Assembly: GCA_021292165.1 (NCBI GenBank)
Contig: CM037877.1
Span: 217,103,350 to 217,167,349 of the forward strand
DNA: 64,000 nt
From: Shinisaurus crocodilurus
Taxonomy: Eukaryota > Chordata > Lepidosauria > Squamata > Shinisauridae
Direction of reading: 5' to 3'
Below are positions 1 to 10,955 of the stretch, piece by piece. The notes below the pieces were generated by a model. That model saw nothing but the letters and a program-made list of their open reading frames with translations. It made no database searches and had not been told where the DNA came from. Both the position numbers and the translations under genes were made by a program. Every line of letters begins with the position of its first letter. Positions within the stretch are counted from its first letter, which is position 1.

Positions 1-632
1 GTCACAGCCTGTGGGGATTGTTCCCCTGCCCTCGCTCCGGCCCCAGACAACGGTGGGGGCGAGGAGGAGGAGCGGGAGATGCCATGGACCCCCCTGCTCC
101 CGGGCTCTCTGCCCGTCAAGCAAGCAAGTGGTGGCCAGGAGGAGGAGGAGGAGGAGGGCCGAGAGCAGCTGGTGGCCATGGTGGCGATCGAGAAGGCCGA
201 CTCACTGCGGCAGCCCCCACCCCCGTGGAGGGTGTCTTGCCCAAGGGCCCTCCACAGCCTGGAGCAGGGCCTGCCCTTTGCAGTGCAACAGGGTCATGAG
301 ATCGATTCCCCCTCTCCCGCTGGAATGCAGAGCAAAGTCGGGGCCGAGCGGCCTCCAAGGCCTCCTCTTGCCTGCAGGAGACAAATCTCCTTTATGTTTA
401 TTTAAAAATGGTTGTTGTGAATGTTCTATTTATAACGGTTTTATTGAGTTATCAAGCTTATTGTTTACAAAAAAAGAAATATTTTCAATATGTTTCTGTT
501 TTGGAACTTTAATGGTAATTAAAATATTTAATTTGTTTTAATATAAAATTGCGTCTTCATTTTATTTATTTCCATAAAAAGGCCCACCAAAATCCTCAGC
601 ACCAGGCCCATAATGCTCTTAATCCGGCCCTG
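1..632 (-). mobile_element. hAT-like element fragment with GC-rich interior, cut by window edge
   Basis: The right end (minus-strand sense) is CAGGGCCGGATTAAG at 618-632. About 125 bp inward from it (505-632) matches, inverted, the left end of the element at 6066-6200. The interior (1-400) is strikingly GC-rich and holds GGA and proline/arginine-rich open frames in several phases. None resembles a known protein, so I do not call a gene. The hAT class is inferred from the CAGGG terminus; the other end and target-site duplication lie outside the window. Confidence 0.55.
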
Positions 633-1079
633 CCTTTTCTCTGTCTAAACATGCTGCATAGGATCGTGCCCTTAGTGGTCTGATGCCCCCCACCCCTTTT
701 AGATGTTCATGGTTTCAGTTGTGGAACACACAGCCAACTTTTCTCCCCTCCCCTGTCTCACTGCCGTTCTGTGCTTTACAATTGCTTCTACATGTCTTGG
801 TGGCCATTACATGGCAAAGTATTTGGAGGCTAATCTTAGCAACTCATGGAAGTGCAGGTGGGGTGGGGAGCAGTCTAAAGTTCATCAGCTTTCTCATCAG
901 ACACAGCGTCAATGAGAGATGGTTATTTTATTAAGCCTGATCAAGTCCAGAGCAGGTATTAACACGTTTTCATGGATTTCATTTCAAATAAATCAGTCTT
1001 CAGTCAAGAAGAAATTGTCTAATTGAGTTGCAGGAGTCACCTAATGCACAGCCCATGTATCTTTAGCGGCTAATCCAAA
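633..1079. other. Intron, nothing recognised
   Basis: Pieces of KCND3 intron without a recognisable repeat or gene. A second similar stretch is 2351-3104, which holds only a short (CCCA)n run near 2685. Confidence 0.5.
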
Positions 1080-1270
1080 AGGTACTTACTTATTTCATTT
1101 ATATCCCACCTTTCTTCCCTTGTGGAACTCAAGGTGGCTATATGTGGTTCCTAAGTGGTCTCCCCTCCAAGCACTGACCAGACCCAGACCTGCTTAGCTT
1201 CAGCAAGCTGGCTGCCTCCTATGCTTTCAGACCATGCTGTGGAGCTGCACATGGCTCTCATGAACAGAAA
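1080..1270 (-). mobile_element. 5S-rRNA-derived SINE with L2/BovB-like tail
   Basis: Read on the minus strand, 1151-1215 contains gaagctaagcaggtctggg and then cagtgcttggaggggagacc. These match the intermediate-element and C-box part of 5S rRNA (gene-internal promoter of RNA polymerase III). Downstream is a tail with ccaccttgagttcc, gaaaggtgggatataaat and a (TAAG)n end, the kind of 3' end shared with L2/BovB-type LINEs. It differs from the CR1-tailed 5S SINEs at 21610, 48823 and 55775. Confidence 0.7.
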
Positions 1271-1339
1271 TGCTTGCTGCGGCAAGCACAATACCCATTA
1301 GGAAGCATCAGTCCAAATCTGAAGACATATAATTGGAGG

Positions 1340-1510
1340 TTTACATACCCTCCAACATTTCACAGGTGAAAATAGGGACATACGTGTGAATTTGTAAGAG
1401 GTATGGTTAAGCAACATGAAGGTGTGATCAAGAGGGTGTGGCCAGGCAACATGAGGGCGTGGCCAAGGGTATAGCCACCCACCCCAGGATGCTCTAACCG
1501 TTTAAGGGCT
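1340..1510. repeat. Probable DNA-transposon fragment
   Basis: Begins with cataccctccaacatttc preceded by TTA, then has two tandem-like phrases containing aacatgagggcgtggcc and aacatgaaggtgtgatc. The beginning resembles a dispersed squamate MITE end as I remember it, but no second end was located. Family unassigned. Confidence 0.35.
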
Positions 1511-1574
1511 CTGACCACTCTGAAGCCACTTTGATCTCCAGACCCAGGATGATGATGGGGATTGCTGTTGTTGT

Positions 1575-1690
1575 CATTATTATTATTATTGTACCATCAG
1601 TGTGCAAGGTGCTTTACCTAGTATAAGAGAACAGTTCCCTGCCCCAAAGAGCTTACAATCTAAAATGTAATACAGAGGTGGCAACAAATG
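1575..1690 (-). repeat. Old L2/L3-type LINE 3' fragment (tentative)
   Basis: The stretch with gtgcaaggtgctttacc and ccccaaagagcttacaatct is a phrase recurrent in ancient amniote LINE/CR1-L3 3' ends. It is short and diverged. A similar degenerate phrase occurs near 1880-1930 (gtgcaaagcggttcaca), more MIR-like. Confidence 0.4.
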
Positions 1691-2254
1691 GTAGGGATGG
1701 GTAAACTGGGGGGGAATATGCCATTATTTCAGTCAAACCTAACTTTCAGCCTACTTACCCCACATTGTGGAGGAAACTCCTTGTTTTAAAGATCTCCCTC
1801 CCACTTTAAAAATGTATCCTTCCATGGTGGCTTTGTTCTCATTAGTAGTTTGCCAAAGAAATAGTAATAGTTAACATTTAGATATCTCTGAGTGTGCAAA
1901 GCGGTTCACAGACCCACCTTGCAAGCACCTATTTTCTCCACTCAGAAAAAGCATGTGGGCTCTAACAAGAACAACAACACTGTGATTGAACAATAATGCC
2001 AAAATAGAATGATGATGTATGTTGCCGCTATCTGAGGTAGTGGGGATTTTTTCTTTTTCTTGAGGAGGGTGTGTTTTCTAACTGCCTTCTAATGCATTTT
2101 TTAAAAAAATCAATCCAAAATCCCTGCAGAATAATCCTAATCATTACTGTAGAGAGCTTTCTCCATGGCACTTCAGCATGTGTTAGAAATAGACTTCCAC
2201 ATGGGGTACACTGGTAGAGCCAAGTAAAATTTACCACTGCTCTGAAAACAGAAT

Positions 2255-2350
2255 AACAGTGCAATCCTATCCTATGCATGTGTACTCAGATGTAAGTCCT
2301 ATTACGTTCAATGGGACTTACTCACAGGAAAGTGTGTACATTTTAAAGCA
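2255..2350. repeat. Small inverted-repeat element, 'gtgcaatccta' family
   Basis: Begins cagtgcaatcctatcctatg, has a central part cttcaatggg-like (cgttcaatgggacttactc) and ends near gtgtgtac. The same layout occurs twice at 10758-10955 and partly at 5620-5700. The terminus resembles the Harbinger-like palindromes at 3108, 40615 and 44852. Confidence 0.45.
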
Positions 2351-3107
2351 ATCTACAGCACTGACCATCACATCTTGTGGCAGCAAATTGATCATGCATT
2401 GTGTGAAGAAGTATCGTGTAATTGAGGGATAATTGTGAAATGGTGCTCCTTGCTAGAAGAAGAGGTAGCAGCACCAGCACCAGTGCTAGGATGATTTCTC
2501 CAGAATTATATTTTATAATATTTTACAAGTGGCTTTTGTAATATTTTTTTTACCTTACTTAAACCCTTAATTGTTGATATCTGGTGTTTTTCATGGGGGT
2601 GGGGGTGTCAGTACTTGCAGGGCAATCTCTTTCTTTTTGTTTTAAAATTGTCAGGATTGGCACAAATTCAACAGGTGAAGCTTACCCACCCACCCACCCA
2701 CACCCCCAAACATGAAGCTTCAGAGAGAAGGGGAAGTTTCTTGCATTTCCTTCTGACACTGTATCTCACTTGTTCGAGGCACAGAGTCAGCTCTGTTAGG
2801 AAATAAAATCTTTGGCAATATAAAGATAGGAATCATGTGATAAATTCCCTCATTCACCTCTCCGTTGGTCCAGGCCAGTGCGCACACACACACATCCTTG
2901 CGTCTGTTCCCTCCCTGCTTACTATGGGTGGCCCTTGAAGCCTAAGCAGAGCTATCTTAAAGCAGATAAGCTAAAGGTTTTAGCCCATGACCCCTTTAAG
3001 AGGCAGGGGAATTCTGGACTCTGCATAACAAAGTGAGAAGCAGTGATGGCTTAAGGGTTTTTGGGATGGTCCCAGCATTTTCGGGGCAGTTGGAGACTAT
3101 GGGTTTA

Positions 3108-3215
3108 AGGTGTAATCCTATGCATGTTTAGACAGAAAAAAGCACTGCTGGCTGGGGAATGCTGAGAGCTGTAGGACTTTTTTTTTTCTGTCTAAACATG
3201 CACAGAATTTCTCCT
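3108..3215. mobile_element. Palindromic Harbinger-like MITE, copy 1
   Basis: Starts after TTA (3105-3107) with aggtgtaatcctatgcatg and continues tttagacagaaaaaag; the opposite arm has ctgtctaaacatgcacag. It is the most diverged of three copies (others 40615-40719 and 44852-44981). The 3' target-site duplication is degraded. Confidence 0.6.
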
Positions 3216-3419
3216 GTAGTTATTTTGAAATAAAGGGAGTTTAAGACTAAGCAGCCATTATACTCACTATGGGGACACCACTGGGAATAGCCTCCCTGTG
3301 CTAAGTGACGGGAGCCATTAAAATATACATGCTCACATGTATCTCAAAATCATATTACATGTCCCTGTCATCAGATGTAGCAAGTTCAAGCAGCTACATA
3401 GAACCCTTGCATGCCGAAT

Positions 3420-3745
3420 CTCTAATCCAAGGGGTGTCAAGTCAACACTCTTGCAACCTGAGGGCCAAATTCAGTTTCAGAGAAGCTCTGGTGGGTCACA
3501 TTCCAGCCAAAATCAAAAGGGGGCAGGTCCAAAAATACAAAAAATACCAGCATATTTACCCTAAAGCTCTTACTGCCAGGAACTAAGCCTTAGGAGAGGC
3601 ATTTCAACTAACACTGTGCTGAATTTCCCCCCCAATTTATTTACTTTTGACCATTCGTTGTTGGGGGAGTGTGTGTGAAAAGAAATTGCATGCAAAAATT
3701 GTGGGAAGGGGTGAGAATTTCAGAGAAATGTCTCAGGGTGCATGC
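3420..3745. repeat. Dispersed repeat, hAT-like 'cagggg' family, copy 1
   Basis: Shares with 4286-4590 the phrases agggc(c/t)(a/g)aattca, agaagctct, accagcatatttacc and ttactgccaggaactaagc. The start (aaggggtgtcaagtc) is a decayed version of the cagggGTGGGGA type end seen at 58627. hAT class is an inference. Confidence 0.5.
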
Positions 3746-3947
3746 AGGGCCTCAGGGCTTACCTTACTGTAAGGAGGCGGCTGTGGGTGGGTATGCTCTT
3801 TCTTTTACCATTCCCGCCCTATATGTCCCTCATCTCTTCATATGACCTACATCCTAGCCAAAGTGACTTTTGTCTAGTAAATAGGGATACTGTAGCAGCT
3901 GAAGTAGACTACTTTAAAAGGAGGACAGCTAAGAACCAGGGGAAGGT

Positions 3948-4136
3948 GGTAACTCCTGTGTCAGTGGGGCTTCTTATCCATTGCATCGGCTTGTTTGAGC
4001 TTTATAGGAGCTATCCATGGTGCTGAACTCCATCCCCCTAATAGGTTCACCACCATGGAGCAGCCTGGATAGCTCCTATAAAGCTCAAACAAAAAAGCTG
4101 CAATGGATAAGGAGCCCCACTGACACAGGAGTCACC
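3948..4136. mobile_element. Long foldback MITE, copy 1
   Basis: Ends are ggtaactcctgtgtcagtgg and, inverted, ccactgacacaggagtcacc. The inner arms gagctttataggagctatcc and ggatagctcctataaagctc are perfect complements of 20 bp. A second copy lies at 38244-38452. No target-site duplication could be identified, so the superfamily is open. Confidence 0.65.
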
Positions 4137-4285
4137 AGCCTGGCCTGCTAATAACTCCACTGTCCTGCATTCTATAACATGCAGTAGTACTTGCAGTGGA
4201 AAGGTAATTTAGTCTGTACAGGTTAGTGATACTCTGAATTCTTCCATGATTCAGGGCCCTTACAGACCACACAGTCTATAAACCC

Positions 4286-4590
4286 GGGGTAGAGAACCTC
4301 TTTCACCCCAAGGGCTGAATTCAATTTTGGAGAAGCTCTTGGGGGCCACATTCCAGCAGTGGGCAGGACAAAAGGAAAAAGGGGTGTGGCCAAAAAATAC
4401 CAGCATATTTTACCTTAAACCTCTTACTGCCAGGAACTAAGCATTAGGAAAGGCATCTCAACCTTTTTTAAAGGGGGGGGGGGTGGACTGGAAAATCCTG
4501 AAAAGCACCTAACAATTGGTGGTTGGGGGAAAGTGGTTGGGAGGGGGGGAAAGGCAGGATTGGGAACCAAGGTCTGAGGTACCCCCGCCC
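4286..4590. repeat. Dispersed repeat, hAT-like 'cagggg' family, copy 2
   Basis: Same family as 3420-3745 and 58625-58830, recognised by ccccaagggctgaattc, gagaagctcttggggg and taccagcatattttacc. Contains a G-run at 4474-4483. The ends are not sharply defined. Confidence 0.5.
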
Positions 4591-4856
4591 ACCACACTAG
4601 TGAGTAAAGGCTCTGTCTTTATTCCATCGACATCTGTGTCAGTGTAGTTCAACTGAAAGCGATGGCTTGAGGTTGCTGGTCAAGGGTCTGACTCGTTGGC
4701 ATTTCTTAATCATTCTGTCATCATTAGAGCTTCTTCCTGAGCTTTAAATAAAGAGCCCAAGAAGCTTCCATTGCAATCCTTTCCTTTTGCAACTGTGCTC
4801 CAGCTACTGTCTTTTAAACATTCAGTAAAATTACAGTATAATTATAGCACAGCTCA

Positions 4857-5165
<309 letters not shown>

Positions 5166-5394
5166 TCAGAGAGATACAAGTGTTCATACAGGTTGACAGT
5201 TTTATTATTTCCTACTTTTTTAAAAGAGCTTGTTTGATGGATTTTTTGCTTCTGAAAAAGAAAAGTGTTGTTAAGTTTTTTTTAAAAAAATATTCATGGC
5301 TTTCATTATGGTAGAGGCATATGGCAGGAGCAAGAAACCAGAATTTCCTATGGAACATAATATTGTATATTGATGACATTCCTGAAGTTGTCAG

Positions 5395-5600
5395 ATGAAG
5401 CTGGGTGGGTTTGGATTCGGAAGACTCTAGGACAAATCCTGCCTCAGCCTTAGTCTCATTGTGTGACCTGGGTACAATCAGTATCTCTCAGCTCCATGCC
5501 ACTGTTAACTTGAATTACTGGTGCCCTGCCTCAGAGAGTTATTGTGAGAATGAACATGGGAAAGGTTGAAAGCATTTTGTACATTTACTGTATGCTGCAA
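5395..5600 (+). repeat. Old tRNA-SINE fragment (MIR-like or Sauria-like)
   Basis: Contains attgtgtgacctgggtacaa, tcagagagttattgtgagaa and aaggttgaaagcatttt in the order of a tRNA-derived SINE body. It is too diverged to assign a family. The following bases to 5700 (aaacatgctgaggattgg and cagcatgcttactcagaacc) look like a decayed 'gtgcaatccta' MITE. Confidence 0.4.
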
Positions 5601-6065
5601 GCTTACGCACTCTAACTAGTGGAACTGACTCCCAGGAAAACATGCTGAGGATTGGACTGTAAGGTTGCAACCTTCAGCATGCTTACTCAGAACCAAGTCC
5701 CGCTAAACTTGGTGGGGGCTGACTTTTTGGCTCAAGGATGGAAAGTGGAATATCGGTGGTCAGTATAAGAGGTTTAAAGATGTTCTTAAGGCTAATCTTA
5801 AAAAATGCAATATACCATCACTAGAGTCTACACAATTTTTTAGAATTTCCTCTTTTTATAATTTTCTTTTTGTAATTTTATCCTGGAAGACAATCTTACT
5901 CGGTCACGAGTGATCACCTACTACTATAAGTACAATTAGGCCTTAAGAGTGCAATTACATGTTATTTCAGCAACCGTGAGTTCCCAACCCCATCTTTGCT
6001 GAATAATACTGAGACAGAGGAGGCATTTTTCAGAGGAGAAGTGCTTGATGGGAGGAGGTGCTTCT

Positions 6066-6941
6066 CAGGGCCGGATTAAGAGCATTATGGGCCTGGTGCT
6101 GAGGATTTTGGTGGGCCTTTTTATGGAAATAAATAAAATGAAGACGCAATTTTATATTAAAACAAATTAAATATTTTAATTACCATTAAAGTGCCAAAAC
6201 CTCTCCCAGCTGCTGCTTCTCCTTTGAAAAGCCCTCCCAGCCTTCATTCATATTATCAGCAGATATGGGACTGGGAACCTGTGTTTTTTGCAGAAAAGTA
6301 CAGTTCCTCTTTTAAGCACACTATACATTAGTGTGCGTAGTGGTGAGAGTGCTGGACTGGGACTCGGGAGATCCAGGTTCTAGTCCCTGCTCAGCCATGA
6401 ACTCCTGCAGCTCATCAGTAAGGGTCTTCCCAATTTCCCCAAAATTATTTATTAAAAAAGAAAAAGCAGCCACAACAAAAAGCCAGGAAGCTTTGCTTGA
6501 CCAAGAATAATTGTGTTGTTCTTGTTGCTTTGTTTCGTTTTCGTTTTTGTTTTTTTGTTAAACTAGCATTTGAACAATTGAGCTGCGAATCAGAAAGATC
6601 TTTTGCTCGAGGCTGGAGAGAGAGGTCCCTTCTAAATCTGAATATTACAGACCCTAGCAAGCCCCCCATGTGCTTCAAAGAAATGTAGTAATAGTGATTG
6701 AAAAGCAAAAAGCTACCGAAATGCTAATTTGAGAACAACAGTTCTTGCTAGGTCTTGCCTCAAGCCTGTAATGCAGATGTGCTTAGAACACCTTTCTAAT
6801 CTTGAAAAAATCATTAATTATGCTGAATGATAACGATCAGAGCTAACTCAAATCGTGCTGCGCGTCCCTATATTGTGGACCTATTTTCTGTTATGGGCCT
6901 GGGGCTGCAGCTCCAATAGCCCCTATCTTAATCCGGCCCTG
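6066..6941. mobile_element. hAT-like element interrupted by a duplicated block
   Basis: Terminal inverted repeats CAGGGCCGGATTAAG (6066-6080) and CTTAATCCGGCCCTG (6927-6941). The first 135 bp match, inverted, the right end of the element at 1-632. At about 6199 homology stops abruptly and a 203-bp block begins that is repeated at 7151-7353. The 8-bp flanks (gtgcttct and gttcttaa) do not match, so either the insertion is old or the two ends come from different copies. Confidence 0.55.
6199..6401 (+). repeat. 203-bp duplicated block, copy A (with 5' part of a Sauria SINE)
   Basis: Nearly identical to 7151-7353 (offset 952 bp; a single mismatch near the right end by eye). It comprises about 130 bp of non-SINE sequence (ctctcccagctgctgcttct onward) and then the first 70 bp of a Sauria-type SINE. 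The SINE is cut after gccatgaa. Confidence 0.85.
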
Positions 6942-7150
6942 GTTCTTAACCCTTTCACTCACCCTCCACTTTGGCACTGTAATCCTTTCCCCTGCCTGCC
7001 CCCCCCCCATTTTGTCCATTGTTCCCCTCCCTCCCTGTTCACCATGATGCAAGACAAGAAGTAAGACTGACTGGAAGAAAAAAAATATGGCCTGGGCGAG
7101 TGGGGAGGAGCTACAGTGGAAATGCTGCTGGCAAGAAAAGGGTTAAGCAC

Positions 7151-7353
7151 ACCTCTCCCAGCTGCTGCTTCTCCTTTGAAAAGCCCTCCCAGCCTTCATT
7201 CATATTATCAGCAGATATGGGACTGGGAACCTGTGTTTTTTGCAGAAAAGTACAGTTCCTCTTTTAAGCACACTATACATTAGTGTGCGTAGTGGTGAGA
7301 GTGCTGGACTGGGACTCGGGAGATCCAGGTTCTAGTCCCTGCTCGGCCATGAA
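7151..7353 (+). repeat. 203-bp duplicated block, copy B
   Basis: Source-like copy: here the SINE continues intact to its A-rich tail, so copy A at 6199-6401 probably derives from this locus. Confidence 0.85.
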
Positions 7354-7552
7354 ACTCACTGGGTGACTTTGGGCCAGTCACTGACTCTCAGCCTAACCTA
7401 CCTCACAGGGTTGTTGTGAGGATAAAATGGAGAGGAGGAGGAGGAGGAGGAGGAGGAGGAGGAGGAGGATTATGTAAGCCGCCTTGGGTTCCTTGCAGGA
7501 AAAAAGGTGGGGTATAAATATAATAAATTAATAAATTAAAAATTAAAAATTA
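7282..7552 (+). mobile_element. Sauria-type tRNA-derived SINE with expanded GGA run
   Basis: A box region gcgtagtggtgagagtgc and B box ggttctagtcc are present, followed by cacagggttgttgtgaggat, the LINE-like tail gccgccttgggttccttgc and an A/T-rich end. The usual short GGA motif is expanded to about 13 units at 7430-7469. Confidence 0.88.
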
Positions 7553-7741
7553 ATGATTCAGAATAATTCTGCCCAGTAAGTTTTAGAGAAATTTCATTCA
7601 CAAAGATAATAGGCAGAAAACCGGAACATAAAACATAACGATAGATCTGCTCAATTTTGGTGTTTTTTGTTTGCTTGTTTGTTTTTGATGGGGTTGGGAA
7701 ATAAATGAATGCTTCAGAAGTGAAAATATTCTAACAGCGGC

Positions 7742-7985
7742 AGTAGCAGTGTGGTGTAGTGACTGGAGTGTCAGACTAGGACGAGGGAGACCCAGGTTCA
7801 AATCCCCACTCAGGTATGAAGATCATTGGGTAACATTCAGCCAGTCACCATCTCTCAGCCTTGCCGACCTCACAAGTTTGTTGTGAGGAGAAAATGAAGT
7901 GGGGAGGGGGGGGGAGGAACACGTATGTTTGACTTGAACTCTTTGGAGAAAAGGTTGGATATAAACATAGTCAATAAATAATAGT
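7742..7985 (+). mobile_element. Sauria-type SINE, diverged
   Basis: Recognised by gtgtggtgtagtgactggag, the B-box-like ggttcaaatccccactc, acaagtttgttgtgaggag and the ending caataaata. More diverged than its neighbour at 7282. Confidence 0.75.
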
Positions 7986-8608
7986 ACAATAACTTTACTG
8001 GGAGGAACTGAAAGTCACAAAATATTGAACTAGCTTTTGAGTTTCATTTATATTTTCAAAGGGAAAATAGCCACTGCTTTATCCCAGTATGCTTTGCAGT
8101 TGGCACAAACTTAACTGTATTAGTCTGTAACTGTTACATGTTGCAGATGGCTCTCCATCATGCCTTGCAGTCTTGCCAGCAACATATTTTACTCTTCTCT
8201 TCCCCCCTCCCATTCTTTGTGTAGTGTCCAGCACGAGGAAGACTTCTGTGAAACTCAAGAGGCAGCTCATTATTCTGTGTCTTTCCATTGGCCCTAATAA
8301 AAGTATTATGGTGCTCTTGTTTGATTCCCTCTGCCCCCAAATGGACCAACACAGATAATTGGCTTTTTTGTCAGAAAGAACTGAATATCCTTTTTGTATT
8401 GGTTATTTCAAGTCACCCGTCACACTCCTGTTCCCTGTATGTATTAAGCTCCAGTTTCTCCTGAAACCCATCCAGCAATACGGGGGGGGGGGGGAGTTAA
8501 ACTTCATTTCAGTGTGCTTTTAGTAACCTGTTCTGATGGTTCCAATCTTTTGTGAAACATAACATTTCAAATTCAGCAGTACCTTTTTGGCACACAAACT
8601 GTACCCGT

Positions 8609-8622
8609 GTTGCCAAGGTTAC
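8609..8622. promoter_or_regulatory. Candidate RFX X-box
   Basis: gttgccaaggttac resembles the inverted-repeat X-box (GTTGCC with 2-bp spacer and GGYAAC) with one mismatch. It lies in non-repetitive intron sequence. Pure motif match; chance occurrence is quite possible. Confidence 0.15.
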
Positions 8623-9244
8623 AAAGCATCTATCTCTGCTGATTGCAGGCGCAAGGCTCTCTCTCTCCAAAGAGAGGTCAGTTTGTTTTTCCACACAAAA
8701 AATAAAAAAAATATAATTTAAAAGAAATTGGCATTAACTGCAATTAGATTCTCTCCCCCCCCCCCCACTACCCATGAATAATTTTAGATGGAGATGTTTA
8801 TTTTTGTTGTGGAACAAAATGAGCAATACTATTAATTCACATAGTAATTGACATAATGAGGAACAGCAAGGGAATCTTCATTATTTTGTTTTAAAGAGCT
8901 GCTTTATAATGATCAGTCTAGCTTAGTTCTATCCATACTGACTAGCAGCTGTTCAGTATCATAGATGGTAGGGTTCTCCTGCCTACCCCGCCCCATCCAA
9001 AGCTGTGCAACTTGAGATCTTTTATCTGAACTTGAAACTGGGAGCTTTTACAAGCACCTGCTTCTGTTTGGCCTCTGAGACCTGGTTTACACATGTAGAC
9101 AAATGACTAGGTAAAGTCCTGAGGTGGCAGGATGGACTGAACCATGTCAGACTGCAGGTGGGGGTATAATTTTTAAATGCTCCCCATGTAGAAAAAACAA
9201 CAACTTCCCTTCCAGGAGAAGATTAGCACGGCAGGGAGAAAACT

Positions 9245-10020
9245 TCTTTAAAAAACAATCATTTTATTAATGACGATACAGAAAGTAAGCAGTACAGTTA
9301 ACAGAATATCATTGTCAGAGGTCAGTTAATGTCAGCTTATTACAGTGAAATTCATGAGGGTTTTCTTTTTCTAAATGAAAGTTAGAAATACTGATTTTGT
9401 TCAGATAAGCATATCTCTCCTTCCAAATGCTAGAGGTTCTGGACATTGAAGAGCATTTCTCCCTCTACTTATATAAGATAGGTACAAGACCCATATATCT
9501 ATAAACTGATCTTGCTTTGTTAGTCCTCTAGCAGGCTTGCTATGATGGGTCAACTTCTCCACTAGCACTATTTGCCAAATTCGACTGTACCAGCCTTGGA
9601 CAGTAAACCCTGTTCAAGATTTCCTGTGTTTGGCAATTTCAAGACATGCTGAAGCTAACACAAACAGCACAACCTCTTTATCTAAAATATGTGACAGGGA
9701 GCCATTAAAAATGGAAAGGAATGCTAACACTAGGTCTGGTTTTATCATCTGCTGTTCTGCATCAGAAATTTCACCAAAGACTCTGAGCCAAAATTCCTCT
9801 ACAAACTGACAACTCCAGCACATATTAAGCAGGGACCTCCAACACTCATGTGACAAACTATTATTTATATGGTGACGTTTTATGGGACTGAGGTGCCATC
9901 TGTGCACTAGTTTCAAGATTGATTCCCAGAGCATACCTGACATGGTCTTTAGGGGACACTTAGAGCATACTGAGTCCCAGTCCATGTCTGAAATAACTCC
10001 CATGCCATTTTCAGCCCCCT
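9245..10020 (-). mobile_element. L1-type LINE fragment, 3' end of ORF2
   Basis: A minus-strand frame of 129 codons (9614-10003) reads with LKLVHRWHLSPIKRHHIN, then CWRS and WSCQFVEEFWLRVF. This is the Cys-rich C-terminal layout of vertebrate L1 ORF2 (CWRC, then WSC, then FW). The 3' untranslated part runs left to about 9245. The element is 5'-truncated and probably inactive. Confidence 0.7.
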
Positions 10021-10279
10021 AGTAATCTCACATAATTCAGAAATCAGCAAGCTATAGTTGTCCAAGTTTCCTGAAATAGAACAGCCAGGCTAATGTATGT
10101 GCAGAGCCCTCTGGTTGGATCAGGACCCTATGGGGGATGGTGGTAGGGGGGCTTTAAAGATCTGGATTGGGGGCCCCTGCACCTACTCTAGAGTAAAAAT
10201 GATAAAAGGTCTCCCTGCTAGACACAGATTTCAAGTAATGTCTGTTTTGGCCCTTAGAGGGCAGTATCATGTTGACCTT

Positions 10280-10475
10280 AAGACATGTCAGGCCCAGCTT
10301 CAGTTTTATGCTCAGATATGAAGCTCACTCACTGGGTGACCTTTGGCCAGGGAGCACCCCTCTGCTGTACTTGTCACACAGGGTGATTGTTAGGATAAAA
10401 TGGGGATGGGAAACAATAGACACTGGGATCCTTGGAGGAAGGGCAAGATAAAAATTCAATAAATAGATATATTTT
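10280..10475 (+). mobile_element. Sauria-type SINE, 5'-truncated and diverged
   Basis: Keeps atgaagctcactcactgggt, cacagggtgattgttaggat, ccttggaggaagggcaagat and an aataaata end. The A box is lost. Confidence 0.65.
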
Positions 10476-10757
10476 AAAATCACAGGGGGAATCCATAAGA
10501 ATACACAGTCATTCTAGACAGCAATGTCCCAGCAGAACATGTTTGCCTCTGTGCTGAATTTGGGCAGGGTTATGAGGCACTGGTAAGCTGTGGTTGTGTT
10601 AAACTCTTCCTAATTTGCCTGAATGCTATATTGCTTTTTCTTGTCTATTAAGAGTTTTGTATCCAATCCCTGAGATAGATTTTATGGATTGCCATCTTGC
10701 TGTATACTCTGGCAATACATATATTGCATATCATACCAATAAAACAATCCCTTTGGT

Positions 10758-10955
10758 TTTACAGCACAATCCCTTTGTGTGTTTACTCAGAGGTACAACC
10801 CACTGAGTTGAATGGGACTTCCTCCCATGTACGTCTGCATAGAACCACAGCCTTGCAGTGCAATCCCATACACACCTTCTCAGAAATGTCCCATTCATTT
10901 CAGTGAGGCTCACTCCCAAGCAATTTGGTATGGCACTGCAGACTTAATTACCGAA
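10758..10955. repeat. Two head-to-tail copies of the 'gtgcaatccta' element
   Basis: First copy about 10758-10852 (cagcacaatccctttgtg, then gagttgaatgggacttcctc, then gcatagaaccacagcc). Second about 10855-10950 (cagtgcaatcccatacac, then catttcagtgaggctcactc, then atggcactgcag). Same family as 2255-2350. Confidence 0.5.

Noticed and set aside
11..541. Open frame of 176 codons at the left edge
   Set aside because: Arginine/proline-rich translation driven by GC and GGA content, overlapping frames on both strands, no recognisable domain, and the 3' part lies in hAT terminal sequence.
7430..7469. CRISPR-like or tandem array
   Set aside because: Simple GGA expansion inside a SINE; no spacer-repeat structure here or elsewhere in the window.
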